Shown: piece by piece, positions 42,357-52,302 of the stretch | How the letters are laid out: each line of letters starts with the position of its first letter | Position numbering within the stretch: the stretch's first letter is position 1 | Source: JAISFI01 sp031553775 | Lineage (GTDB): Bacteria > Bacteroidota > Bacteroidia > Bacteroidales > Azobacteroidaceae | Direction: 5' to 3' | Assembly: GCA_031553775.1 (NCBI GenBank) | Contig: JAVBLA010000015.1 | Location: 36,923-100,922, forward strand | DNA length: 64,000 bases | The notes under the pieces: model-generated | Databases searched by the model: none | What the model saw: the letters and a program-made list of their open reading frames with translations, nothing else | Told to the model about the DNA's origin: nothing | Program-made: the position numbers and the translations under genes

Positions 42357-45300
42357 ATGAGAATTACTACTTTGTTTTTTAGGAGTGTTTTGTTCGGATT
42401 GTTAATGATGCTTTTTTCTCTGAATGTAAAAGGTGCATATTCCGGTACCGGTACGTTTACGAAAATAACATCACTTTCAGATCTGACAGATGGTTATTAT
42501 GTCATAGCATTTGGAACTACTTATGCCATGAGTAATTCATATGTGAGTAGTACATATTTAGATAGACTTGCGATTTCTCCAACGGGAGGCAATACCATTA
42601 CCAATCCGGATGAGACAATTGTCTGGAGGATCACAACAGATGGTACCAAAAAAACTATATATAGTGAGGATACGGATAAGTATATTTCATATACAGGATC
42701 TTCTAATAATGTACAAGTGGTATCTGCCGTTTCTTCAGACAATCAGCGATGGACTTTTAATTATGTGTCAAATTTGTTTACGATTACAAATGCGGCGCTT
42801 ACTACCAGATTGCTCCAGTATAACAATAATTCAGGTTCATACCGCTTTGTGTGCTATACAGGTTCTCAACAAAATCTTACTTTGTATAAATTACAGACAC
42901 CTACCATTAATGTATCTTCTTCATTATCCAATTTTACATACAAACATGAAAATGGCCCATCTGTAATACAATCATTTACTGTTTCTGGATCCAGCTTAGA
43001 AGCAAATGTTATTGTCTCTTCCCAAACTAATAGCAATTATGAGATATCAGAAACAGGAGGTGACGGTTTTTCTGCAGCATCATCCATAACAATCACTCCT
43101 GCAAGTGGAAGTGTTTCCAATAAATCTGTTTATGTACGGTTAAAGGCCGGATTACAAGTTGGCACTTATAACAATGAAGTGATCGATATTACCTGCTCGG
43201 GAGTAGATGCTAAAACCGTTACCTGTAGCGGAAGTGTCTCTGACTGTGATGATCCGGATCTGGCATTTTCCTCAAATCTGCCAACAACCAAAACCGATAA
43301 GGATGCTTCATTCGAGGCCATCGCGTCTTCAAATAATACAAATGGAACCATTGTATACAGTAGCAGTAATGAAAGTGTTGCAACCGTAAATTCTTCAACC
43401 GGAGAAATTGATTTGTTATCGGTAGGAGATGTTACCATTACAGCAACCTTAGCTGCTTCCAATGGATATTGTAGTGATTTGGATACATATTCTTTTACGG
43501 TTATTCAAAGCACAAAGACAGACCAAATAATTACTTTCAATCCTTTAGCTTCTGTAACTTATGGAGGTAACTCATTTAACTTAACAGCTACTGCTTCCTC
43601 CGGTTTAACTGTTACATACGAAAGCTCTGATCTTACAGTTGCGACAGTTTTGGGAAATACTGTTACGATTGTCGGTGCCGGAGAAACTACGATTACCGCT
43701 AGACAGGAAGGAAATGATACATACAATTCTGCTACAGAAATAGACAGGATCCTTACTGTCGACCCCAAAGAGTTGTCTATTCCCGATGCAGTTGTTACCC
43801 CTAAAACATATAATGACAGCACAGCTGCGATTATTACAGGTACTCTTACCGGCATTGTAAATTCTGATGATGTTGATTTTGTAGGTACCGGTATATTTGA
43901 CTCGGAAAATGCCGGAGTAAATATACCTGTTACGGCAAATTGTACATTGACAGGGAACGATACCGGTAATTATTTTCTAACACAACCGACCGGTTTGACC
44001 GGAACGATTAATAAAGCTACCCAGACCCTCACTTTCAATGCAATGTCTCTCAAATATGTAGGTGATTCTGATTTTGATCCGGGTGCAACTGCTTCTTCCG
44101 GATTGACGGTTACTTACCAAAGTTCGAATCCGGCTGTGGCTACGATTGTTTCCGGGATGGTGCATATTGTAGGAGAAGGAATGTCTGTTATTACAGCTTC
44201 TCAAGAAGGAAACGGTAATTATGAAGCAGCTGCCGATGAACAACATACTCTTACTGTGAAAGTGGCACCGACGGAGATTGCTGTTTGGAATTTTAACGGA
44301 GTCGCCAATGCAGGTGTTGCAACATGGCCCGGTATTTTTAGCGAAGGTCTCAATACAACATCTGAAACAAATAATATTACAAGAGGAGACGATGCACCAG
44401 TGAGCACCGGTACTAATAGTTTTAGAACCCAAGGTTTTAAGAATGATGGAATTTCGATTTCCAATACAGATTATTTCCAGGTTACAATTCAACCGGTATC
44501 AGGCTATAAGGTTTCGTTGGCCCGTATTGATGCTAATTTTGCAGGCACAGCAACTTTTTATGCAAACAGTTGAGTAGCATCTCAATTTGCTTATAGTGTT
44601 GATAATGGAGCTTTCAATCTCATAGGGGTGCCAGTTATGTCAACTTCTACATCACTCAATCTATGGTTTGATCTGTCCGGGGTGCCGGAATTACAAAATG
44701 TAACAGGAAAGACGATCACTTTAAGATATTATGCCAGTGGGCAAACAGCTACAGGAGGTTGGGGATTCAGTTCTCCGAATTCATCTACAAATGGCTTGTC
44801 GATTTCCGGTTATGTGGAACTTACTACTCCTGTTGTAACCGTATCCGCTTCATCTCTGACCGGATTCAACTACACATACGGCACAACATCAGAAACCGAA
44901 GAATCGTTCACTGTAAAAGGCGTTAGATTAACTGACAATATTACCATTACACCATCTACTAATTATGAAATATCCCAGGCTTCAGGCGAATCATTCAATG
45001 CAGAATCATCAATTGTTCTTTTACCAACAAATGGAAATGTTACGGAGACTGCTATTTATGTGAGATTGAAAAATGGCTTGAACGTAGGTAATTACAATGA
45101 TGAAGTAATCAATATTGTTTCTGATCAGGCTGAAAGTGAATTAGTTATCTGCTCGGGAAGTGTAAGTTGCGCCGATCCGGGCCTGTCTTTCACAACAACT
45201 CCTGCTTCTAAAAATTTTGGGGATGCACCGTTTATTATCGAAGCTGCCTCTTCGCTTAGCAGTGGTACTGTTTCTTATGAAAGCAGTAATTTGGCAGTGG

Positions 45301-46622
45301 CAACAGTCAATCAATCTACCGGTGAAGTTTTTATTGCCGCAGTGGGTACTACGACCCTGAAAGCTACGATAACCGCTAATGGAAATTATTGTGAAGATGA
45401 GGCTGAATTTCTTTTGACAGTGTCTGCTGTAAAACCGACAGTTGTTTCAACAGGAGAAGTGCCTGAATATATTAAAGCAACTGTGAGCGGACGAATCTCC
45501 TCTACGGGTGGTTCAGGAATCACAGAGTCTGGAGCTTACTGGAGTACAACTTCCGGATTTGCTGACGGTGAGGGTACAAAAGTTTCTGCCGACAACCTGG
45601 AAGACAGTAATTTTACGGTTACTATAACCGGGCTTGAACAGAATACTACCTATTATTATAAGTTATATGCAATCAATAGTGAAGGAACAGCTTATAGTCT
45701 GCAAGGTTCATTTGCCACTCTCAGGATTATTACCAAACCAGTCGTGGATATCCCTGTAATATCCGCAATAGGAGCCACCCAGGCTGCCTTGTCGGCTACT
45801 ATCGGTTTAGATGGTGGTGCAACCATTACGGCACAAGGCTTCTACTATAGTACAACTAATGGTTTTGCCGACGGAGAAGGCACACAGGTAACATCTGGAA
45901 ATGTAGAAAATAAAACATTCTCTGCCGGTTTATCAAATCTTACCTGCGGTACTACTTATTATGTTAGGGCTTATGCAACTAACAGTGCCGGAACTGCTTA
46001 TAGCGTACAGCAATCTTTTATAACTGCTACTCCGTCATTGATTATAGATCCTGTTGCATTGAATGGTTTTACTTATGTTTCCGGAAGTAATACTCCTTCG
46101 GCAGAACAATCGTTCAATGTGTCGGGTACGCATTTAGCCGGTAATATCACTGTTACCCCGTCTGCTAATTATGAGATTTCTAAAAATACGGGAAGCAATT
46201 TTGCTGCTGCAAACTCGATTATACTTTCTCCTGTGAATGAAATCCTGGCTTCCAATACTATTTATGTACGTTTGAAGACCGGTTTGAATGTGGGCAATTA
46301 TAATGAAACGATTTCAATTGCTACAACGGGAGTTGCCGCTCAAACAGTGACTTGTAATGGTTCCGTATCCAAAAATGATACTTCGGATGAAATGGTATTC
46401 GCCGACGATAAGCTTGCCGTAAGATCAGCAGGAAAGCAATTATTCGTTCAGGGACTGCATTCCGCAGCTACTGTTACTTTGTACGATGTAACCGGTAAAG
46501 TAATGGCTTCTTATGCCGGAGTGGATAATAATTTTCCTGTAACAGTCGACTTAGCAGGGGTGTTTGTGGTAAAAGTTAGAAATGCAACACAAAGTATTAC
46601 TGCCAGAATGATATTGAAGTAA
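42357..46622 (+). pseudogene. Large multidomain T9SS cargo protein (Big/MBG/FN3-type), interrupted by one in-frame TGA
   Basis: One continuous frame of about 1421 codons broken only by TGA at 44571-44573; the next ATG in the same frame is at 44628. The order is a signal peptide (MRITTLFFRSVLFGLLMMLF), an N-terminal carbohydrate-binding-like region, three copies of a roughly 100-residue repeat (each with NYEIS, YVRLK, GLNVGNYN and ending CSGSVS or CNGSVS), Big_2/MBG-like units (ATASSGLTVTYESS), FN3-like units (NTTYYYKLYAINSEGTAYS), and a C-terminal T9SS sorting domain (VTLYDVTGKVMAS to ARMILK). Around the stop the domain reads TATFYANS-stop-VASQFAYSVDNGAF, with Gly (GGA) the likely original codon. 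It is probably a surface adhesin or glycan-binding protein. It is either a recent nonsense mutation or a sequencing error. As it stands, the upper part would be secreted without its T9SS tail. Confidence 0.75.
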
Positions 46623-46646
46623 GTAGCAGCTTGTGAAAATTACTAT

Positions 46647-46687
46647 AAAAAGAAGCGAGGGACAGATTCATCCTTCGCTTCTTTTTT
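46647..46687 (+). terminator. Terminator after the T9SS cargo gene
   Basis: AAAAAGAAGCGAGGGA pairs with TCCTTCGCTTCTTTTT (one G-U pair) around an 8- to 10-base loop and ends in T6. It closes the cargo transcript before the T9SS operon. Confidence 0.85.
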
Positions 46688-46762
46688 ATAACCGCTTATT
46701 ATGCTAACGCAATATTTTATTTATCTTTCCGTTTATTCCCTGTAAGCATAGCTCTGAAACAT

Positions 46763-47707
46763 GTGAGAAAAGCACTATTTACTTTCATATTTGTTTCTTT
46801 TGCCTCCATCGCCCTGAAGGCTCAGTACGATGCGCAGTTCAGTAACTACTGGGCGGCGCTTAATTATTTTAACCCTGCGGTAGCAGGGCAGACTTCCAAT
46901 CTGGAGGCTACGGCTATGTACCGTCAGCAATGGCTCGGTTTCGAGGGAGCTCCTCAATCTTTTTTTGTGGCGGCCGACATGCCGTTTAAGTTTTTCGGAA
47001 AAACCCATGGCATAGGACTTGTGTTCTTTAATGAGAGTCTCGGGCTATTCAAACATAATATCATTTCCGGCCAGTACGCATACAAGAAAAAACTTTTCGG
47101 AGGATTATTGGGTGTAGGCTTACAGGCAAGTATGATCAGTGAAACCTTTGATGGGGCCGGCGTATACATTCCCGTGAGTCCGTACCACCAGCAAACAGAC
47201 GATGGAATTCCAATGTCGGAGGTCACCGGTTCAGCCATTGACTTTGCATTAGGCTTGTATTATTCCCGGAAACAATGGTATGCGGGGTTGTCAGCTACTC
47301 ACCTTACGGAGCCGAAAATGGAGATGGGAGAGAATGCTGTTTTTTATCCGGTACGCACATATTATTTGATGGGAGGATACAATATTCAATTGAATAATCC
47401 GTTGTTAGAGTTACAGCCGTCAATATTTGTTAAATCTATTGTACAGGCTACCCTTTTTGACATCAATGCCCGTCTTTGTTACAATAAAATGTTGTGGGGA
47501 GGTTTGGGTTGGCGGTATGGAGATGCTGCCATGGTTACGTTGGGCGCTAAATTTGGAAAAATACAGGTAGGTTATGCTTACGATTTTCCGATAACCGACA
47601 TCAGGAAAGGAACTACCGGTAGTCATGAATTATTCCTGAAATACACGATGGAACTGACTCCGGGTAAAGGAAATAAAAATAAACACAAGAGTGTAAGAAT
47701 ATTATAG
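46763..47707 (+). CDS. porP: PorP/SprF-family type IX secretion outer-membrane protein
   Basis: A 314-residue outer-membrane beta-barrel of the PorP/SprF family. It starts at a GTG (46763): MRKALFTFIFVSFASIALKA, then the family start QYDAQFSNYWAALNYFNPA and VAGQTSNLEATAMYRQQWLG. The C-terminal strand GSHELFLKYTMEL is typical. These proteins work with the T9SS core, linking it to the outer membrane or to cargo attachment. It lies four bases before gldK, as in the porP-porK-porL-porM-porN order of Porphyromonas. The plus-strand ATG two bases earlier is out of frame. Confidence 0.9.
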   Translation: MRKALFTFIFVSFASIALKAQYDAQFSNYWAALNYFNPAVAGQTSNLEATAMYRQQWLGFEGAPQSFFVAADMPFKFFGKTHGIGLVFFNESLGLFKHNIISGQYAYKKKLFGGLLGVGLQASMISETFDGAGVYIPVSPYHQQTDDGIPMSEVTGSAIDFALGLYYSRKQWYAGLSATHLTEPKMEMGENAVFYPVRTYYLMGGYNIQLNNPLLELQPSIFVKSIVQATLFDINARLCYNKMLWGGLGWRYGDAAMVTLGAKFGKIQVGYAYDFPITDIRKGTTGSHELFLKYTMELTPGKGNKNKHKSVRIL

Positions 47708-47711
47708 TAAT

Positions 47712-49142
47712 ATGAAAAAAGCAATATGGATCATTGCGATAGCCGCCATCTGCTCTGCATGTGGAAACTCCAAGTCAGGATCGGGTGGTGAACTGACAGG
47801 TGTCAGCGCTCCTGTCTGGAGCGAACCTTCTCCTTATGGAATGGTGCTCATCAAAAGAGGTGCATTCGATATGGGACCGGCAGATAAAGATTCTCTTTGG
47901 GGGATTTCCCAAAATCCCAAAGCTGTTTCCATCGAATCTTTCTGGATGGATGAAACAGAAATCACCAATGCCAAATACCGCCAGTTTGTTTATTGGGTCA
48001 GAGATTCCCTCATCAGGGAACGTTTGTTTGATCCTGCTTATGCCGGAGACGACCTGTATAAAATAACAGAAGATAAAAACGGAGATCCGTTGCCGATTCC
48101 TATTCTGAATTGGAACAGGCCATTGCCGAATGAAAGAAAGGCAAATGAAGACGAATTGCGGGCAATGAACAGTGTCTATTATAATCATCCGATTACCGGA
48201 GAAGTAAAACTGGATGATAAACAGATGAATTATCGTTACAGTTGGTTCGATGCCACATCTGCTGCCCTGCGTAAGAATCGTCTGAATCCTGCCGACCGGG
48301 TAAAGGATACGGATATTGCGATAGACCCCAATGCGGTTGTCATGATTTCCAAAGACACTGCCTATATTAATGAAGAAGGGAAAATAGTCAATGAAACACT
48401 GACCCGTCCCCTGGGAAGTCTCTTTGATTTTTATCATACCCGGATTATCAATATTTATCCGGACGAGTCCTGTTGGGTCAATGACTTTAATAATGCTTAC
48501 AATGAGCCTTACATGCGGATGTATTTTAATCATCCCGGCTATAACGACTATCCGGTAGTAGGCATATCCTGGGAGCAGGCTACGGCTTTCTGTGTTTGGC
48601 GTACGGATTACCTGAAGAAATCGTTGACGGGAAAGAATGCTAATCGTGTGATCGAACCCTATCGATTACCCACAGAAGCCGAATTCGAGTATGCCGCCCG
48701 CAATGGAAAAAGTGAAAATAAATATCCCTGGGCACAGGAAGGTGTGATCTCTGAGAAAAAAGGATGTTTCCTGGCTAATTTCAAGCCTGATCGCGGTAAC
48801 TATCCTAAAGATGGTCACCTGATTACGGCTCGCGTGGGTTCTTACTCTCCCAATGAATTCGGTTTATACGATATGGCCGGTAATGTGGCGGAGTGGACAT
48901 CTACCGCATTCCTGGAGTCAGGACCTGAAATCATGAACGATATCAATCCGGAATACCGATATAATGCGGCAAAAGAAGATCCTTATGCCATCAAGAAAAA
49001 GGTAGTGAGGGGAGGTTCCTGGAAAGATGCCGTTCATTTTATCCGTTCGGATATACGCAGCTCAGAATACCAGAACGAGCAACGTTCGTACATCGGATTC
49101 CGTTGTGTGCGTACGCAGGTCGGTTTTGCTAAAACCAAATGA
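47712..49142 (+). CDS. gldK: Type IX secretion lipoprotein GldK/PorK
   Basis: A 476-residue lipoprotein (signal MKKAIWIIAIAAICSAC, lipobox Cys17) with a SUMF1-like fold: MVLIKRGAFDMGPADKDSL, ETEITNAKYRQFVYW, YRLPTEAEFEYAARNG, YDMAGNVAEWTSTAF and IGFRCVR. GldK forms the periplasmic ring with GldN at the outer membrane. SUMF1-like GldK is structural and not expected to make formylglycine. It is the second gene of the T9SS operon, four bases after porP. Confidence 0.95.
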   Translation: MKKAIWIIAIAAICSACGNSKSGSGGELTGVSAPVWSEPSPYGMVLIKRGAFDMGPADKDSLWGISQNPKAVSIESFWMDETEITNAKYRQFVYWVRDSLIRERLFDPAYAGDDLYKITEDKNGDPLPIPILNWNRPLPNERKANEDELRAMNSVYYNHPITGEVKLDDKQMNYRYSWFDATSAALRKNRLNPADRVKDTDIAIDPNAVVMISKDTAYINEEGKIVNETLTRPLGSLFDFYHTRIINIYPDESCWVNDFNNAYNEPYMRMYFNHPGYNDYPVVGISWEQATAFCVWRTDYLKKSLTGKNANRVIEPYRLPTEAEFEYAARNGKSENKYPWAQEGVISEKKGCFLANFKPDRGNYPKDGHLITARVGSYSPNEFGLYDMAGNVAEWTSTAFLESGPEIMNDINPEYRYNAAKEDPYAIKKKVVRGGSWKDAVHFIRSDIRSSEYQNEQRSYIGFRCVRTQVGFAKTK

Positions 49143-49175
49143 TAAAAATCAATCGTAAATTACTCAGTCAAGCAT

Positions 49176-50522
49176 ATGGGAATCAAAAGAAGATATAAGA
49201 ATATTGTGGAAAAATTCCTGTCGAAAGATCAGGGAAAAAGATTTTTTCAGTTTTTCTACAGTTGGGGAGCTGCCGTTGTAATCATCGGAGCTCTGGCTAA
49301 ATTAATGCACTGGCCGTATAATCTCGGAAATATCCTGTTATCGGTAGGTATGATCACAGAGTTTTTCGTGTTCTTTATTTCGGCATTCGATCGTCCCCCG
49401 AAAGAATACAAATGGGAAGAAGTATTTCCGATCCTGGATTCTAAAGATCCGGAAGACCGTCCGCTCTTCAAAGGAGGAAATGGTGGCGGCGGTTTTGGAG
49501 TTGCCGGCGGCGGTGTTGCTGTAGACGGAGAAGAGGCCGGAATTGCAGGTGTTTCCGGTGGTGGAAGTGGTGGTGGAGGTACTGTTATTATTGGAGGTGG
49601 AGGTGTCGCTGCATCTGCCGGAGGAGTTGCTCCTGAAGGAGGTATAGTTGGCGGTATGTCCGGTCCGGTAATCCTGGGCGGAGGAGCCGGTGGTTATGGC
49701 GGAGGAGGATTCGCGGGAGGCGGTTATGCCGGTGGCGCTACAGGCCATCCGGTTGCAGGTGCCGATGGAGAAGAAATAGAAATCCCCCTGACCCAAGGCC
49801 AAATCAAAAAATCTTTCGGTATTCCGTCTAATGTGGATATTTCGGAAGAAGATACCAATGCATTGACAGCAAGTATCAAAAAGTTGTCGGGTGCGGCAGA
49901 ACAATTATCCAAAATGTCGGAACTCACCGATGCCACCCAGCAATACCTGGATCAAATATCGCAAATGTCGGAAAATATGCAGAAATTCAGCCAGGTTACC
50001 AACAACCTGACCGATGTTTCCGATGTATTGTTGAATTCCTATAAGAGCATCACGGATAATTCGGATGAACTCACGGAAAATTCCAAGGGATACATCCACC
50101 AAATGGAAGCCCTGAACCGGAATATTTCAACATTGAATAATATTTACGAGTTGCAGATGCACAGCGTAAGTTCCCAGATGGAAGCCGTTAACCGGATCAA
50201 TGCCGGATTATCGCGTATCAAGGAAATGTATGAAGGCTCTGTAGTGGATAGTACGGTGTTCCGTGGCGAAACAGAAAAAATGACCCAGCATATTGCTGCG
50301 CTCAATACGGTTTATGCCCGTCTGTTGAATGCAATGACCATGAATATGAATGTACAGGGAGCTGCTATGGGATATAATCCGAATCCGGGATATGCTCCCG
50401 GTGGATATGCTCCGAATCCAGGCTACAATCCGAATCCGGGTTATTACAATCCGGGTTATACACCGCCGCAAACGGGAGTGAATAACCCTAAACCGGCAGA
50501 GAACAACGAGAAACAACCATAA
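49176..50522 (+). CDS. gldL: Type IX secretion inner-membrane motor protein GldL/PorL, unusually long
   Basis: A 448-residue GldL. Two membrane helices lie near residues 24-46 (FYSWGAAVVIIGALAKLMHW) and 51-70 (ILLSVGMITEFFVFFISAF); the Glu at 62 matches the conserved helix-2 glutamate used for proton coupling. Unlike the roughly 215- to 310-residue relatives I know, a Gly-rich low-complexity segment fills residues 100-195 (for example GGGSGGGGTVIIGGGG). After it come the usual helical cytoplasmic region (SIKKLSGAAEQLSKMSELT, QMSENMQKFSQV) and a C-terminal run of Pro-Gly-Tyr-Asn repeats (NPNPGYAPGGYAPNPGYNPN). GldL and GldM form the motor that powers secretion. Confidence 0.93.
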   Translation: MGIKRRYKNIVEKFLSKDQGKRFFQFFYSWGAAVVIIGALAKLMHWPYNLGNILLSVGMITEFFVFFISAFDRPPKEYKWEEVFPILDSKDPEDRPLFKGGNGGGGFGVAGGGVAVDGEEAGIAGVSGGGSGGGGTVIIGGGGVAASAGGVAPEGGIVGGMSGPVILGGGAGGYGGGGFAGGGYAGGATGHPVAGADGEEIEIPLTQGQIKKSFGIPSNVDISEEDTNALTASIKKLSGAAEQLSKMSELTDATQQYLDQISQMSENMQKFSQVTNNLTDVSDVLLNSYKSITDNSDELTENSKGYIHQMEALNRNISTLNNIYELQMHSVSSQMEAVNRINAGLSRIKEMYEGSVVDSTVFRGETEKMTQHIAALNTVYARLLNAMTMNMNVQGAAMGYNPNPGYAPGGYAPNPGYNPNPGYYNPGYTPPQTGVNNPKPAENNEKQP

Positions 50523-50531
50523 TCAAATAAG

Positions 50532-50636
50532 AATTGAAAATTGAGAATTGAAAATTGAAAATTAAAAGGAGATGATGAATGTGTTTGATAATTTTCACAA
50601 TTTAATTCTTAACTATTAATTCTTAACTCTTAATTA
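50532..50636. repeat. Family A and family B repeats between gldL and gldM
   Basis: Family A units (GAATTGAAAATTGAGAATTG onward) at 50532-50563 are followed by family B units (AATTCTTAACTATTAATTC onward) at 50602-50636, ending at the gldM start. This is the only place in the window where both families sit in one gap. The operon is probably still read through. Confidence 0.75.
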
Positions 50637-50643
50637 AAAAAAG

Positions 50644-52206
50644 ATGGCAGCAAACGATCCCAATTCCCCCAGGCAAAAGATGATCAACCTGATGTATCTG
50701 GTGTTCATCGCCATGCTGGCCCTCAACGTTTCGTCGGAGGTGCTGGATGGTTTTGAGCTGGTGGAAGAAAGTTTACTCCGTTCGGTTAAATCTTCCACAA
50801 CAAGGAACGAATTGTTGTTCAAAGATATGGAGGAATATCACCGGATTGCTGAAGGTAAAACAGATGCCTACTATAAAGAGGCCCAAAAAGTAAAAGAAAG
50901 AACAGATTCATTATATAATTTCATCAGCCGGAAAAAACTGGAAATTGCACGGCATGCAGACGGCAAAAATGCGGATCCGGAAAAACTGGAACATCCGGAC
51001 GACCTGAATGCCGCCTTTGAAGTAATGATTGCTCCGGGAAAGACGGGAGGAAAAGAGTTAAGGGAAAGAATAGATGCTTACCGGGATTCTATTTCCAATA
51101 TTCTGGGAGATAGCCTCAAGCGCGAAATTATAAAAAGTAACCTGAGTACCCAGCCTTCCAGAAAGGCAAAGGAAAATAAACAATCCTGGGAAGAATCCAT
51201 GTTTTGGCAGATGCCACTGGCGGCAGCTGTGACATTGATGACCAAATTGCAGAATGACATCCGGTATGCAGAAGGAGAGGCATTGTCTACCCTGTTGAGA
51301 AATATCGATTTGAAAGACTTTAAGGTAAACGAGATTACTGCAGAAGTTATTCCGGATTCAAGGATTGTAATGCGTGGCGGAACATATGTCGCCAAGATTG
51401 TACTTACAGCTCGCGATTCCACACAGCTTCCTGCAATTATAGCGAATGGTAAAATATTAGAGGAAAGAGACAATGGCTTTTACCGGGTTGGAGCTTCCAG
51501 TACGGGAACTTTTCCTGTAAGTGGGATTATAAAAATGAAACAGAGAGATGGAACTACAAAAGAAGTACCATTTAAAGACCAATATTATGTAGTGGAACCC
51601 AGCGCCACAATTGCTCCGACATTAATGAACGTATTATATGCAGGCTATTCCAATCCAATCCGGATTGCAGCACCAGGTATTCCCAGTCAGAATATTTCTG
51701 CTACGATGACTAACGGTTCATTGACAAGAAGCGGCGAGTTATGGATGGCGAAACCGGAAAAAATAGGAGTAGAGTCGGTAATTATCGTTACCGCTAAAAT
51801 GGAAGATGGAAAAACACAGGAAATGGCCCGGACGGCATTCCGCGTGCGTATGTTACCCGATCCGTTGCCATACCTGGAATATCCTGACGAAAATGGAAAT
51901 ATCCGTAAATTCAAAGGCGGAAAAATTCCCAAATCGAGGTTGATTGCTATTAATGAAGTAAAAGCAGCGATCGATGACGATTTGTTGAACATCGCCTATC
52001 GCGTGGTAAAATTCGAAACACTGTTTTTTGACTCTTTTGGAAATACGGTACCGGAGGTCTCCGATGGCCCTCGTTTTTCTGATCGGCAAAAAGGCTATAT
52101 TCAGAAACTGAGTAAAGGTAAAACCTTTTTTATCCGGGGTGTTGTAGCCATAGGTCCGGATGGGATCGAACGGTCTATCCCACCCATAGAAGTAGTAGTT
52201 AATTAA
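50644..52206 (+). CDS. gldM: Type IX secretion motor protein GldM/PorM
   Basis: A 520-residue protein with an N-terminal membrane helix (MINLMYLVFIAMLALNVSSE) preceded by the conserved NDPNSPRQK, and a large periplasmic part of four domains, including the helical D1 region and beta-sandwich domains. The AALTNG-like SQNISATMTNG strands and VAIGPDGIERSIPPIEVVVN end are typical. GldM spans the periplasm from GldL to the GldK/N ring and transmits rotation. Length is normal for Bacteroidales. Confidence 0.94.
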   Translation: MAANDPNSPRQKMINLMYLVFIAMLALNVSSEVLDGFELVEESLLRSVKSSTTRNELLFKDMEEYHRIAEGKTDAYYKEAQKVKERTDSLYNFISRKKLEIARHADGKNADPEKLEHPDDLNAAFEVMIAPGKTGGKELRERIDAYRDSISNILGDSLKREIIKSNLSTQPSRKAKENKQSWEESMFWQMPLAAAVTLMTKLQNDIRYAEGEALSTLLRNIDLKDFKVNEITAEVIPDSRIVMRGGTYVAKIVLTARDSTQLPAIIANGKILEERDNGFYRVGASSTGTFPVSGIIKMKQRDGTTKEVPFKDQYYVVEPSATIAPTLMNVLYAGYSNPIRIAAPGIPSQNISATMTNGSLTRSGELWMAKPEKIGVESVIIVTAKMEDGKTQEMARTAFRVRMLPDPLPYLEYPDENGNIRKFKGGKIPKSRLIAINEVKAAIDDDLLNIAYRVVKFETLFFDSFGNTVPEVSDGPRFSDRQKGYIQKLSKGKTFFIRGVVAIGPDGIERSIPPIEVVVN

Positions 52207-52270
52207 TGAATAAAAGATAAATGAAGCTTCCTTTTATATTCCGAATCCATAAAGAATAAGAAAGTACTTC

Positions 52271-52301
52271 ATTCTCAATTTTCAATTTTCAATTTTCAAT
52301 T
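52271..52301. repeat. Family A repeat before gldN
   Basis: Four reverse-orientation units (CAATTTTCAATTTTCAATTT) end directly at the gldN ATG (52303), so they make up its entire near upstream region. Confidence 0.75.
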
Positions 52302-52302
52302 T

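Noticed and set aside
44571..44573. TGA as a recoded selenocysteine or tryptophan codon
   Set aside because: The cargo protein is not a redox enzyme, no SECIS-like hairpin is apparent after the codon, and other genes in the window use TGA as a normal stop.
49338..49904. Ser/Thr-rich minus-strand frame opposite gldL
   Set aside because: It is the antisense of the glycine-rich insert, whose biased composition keeps other frames open.
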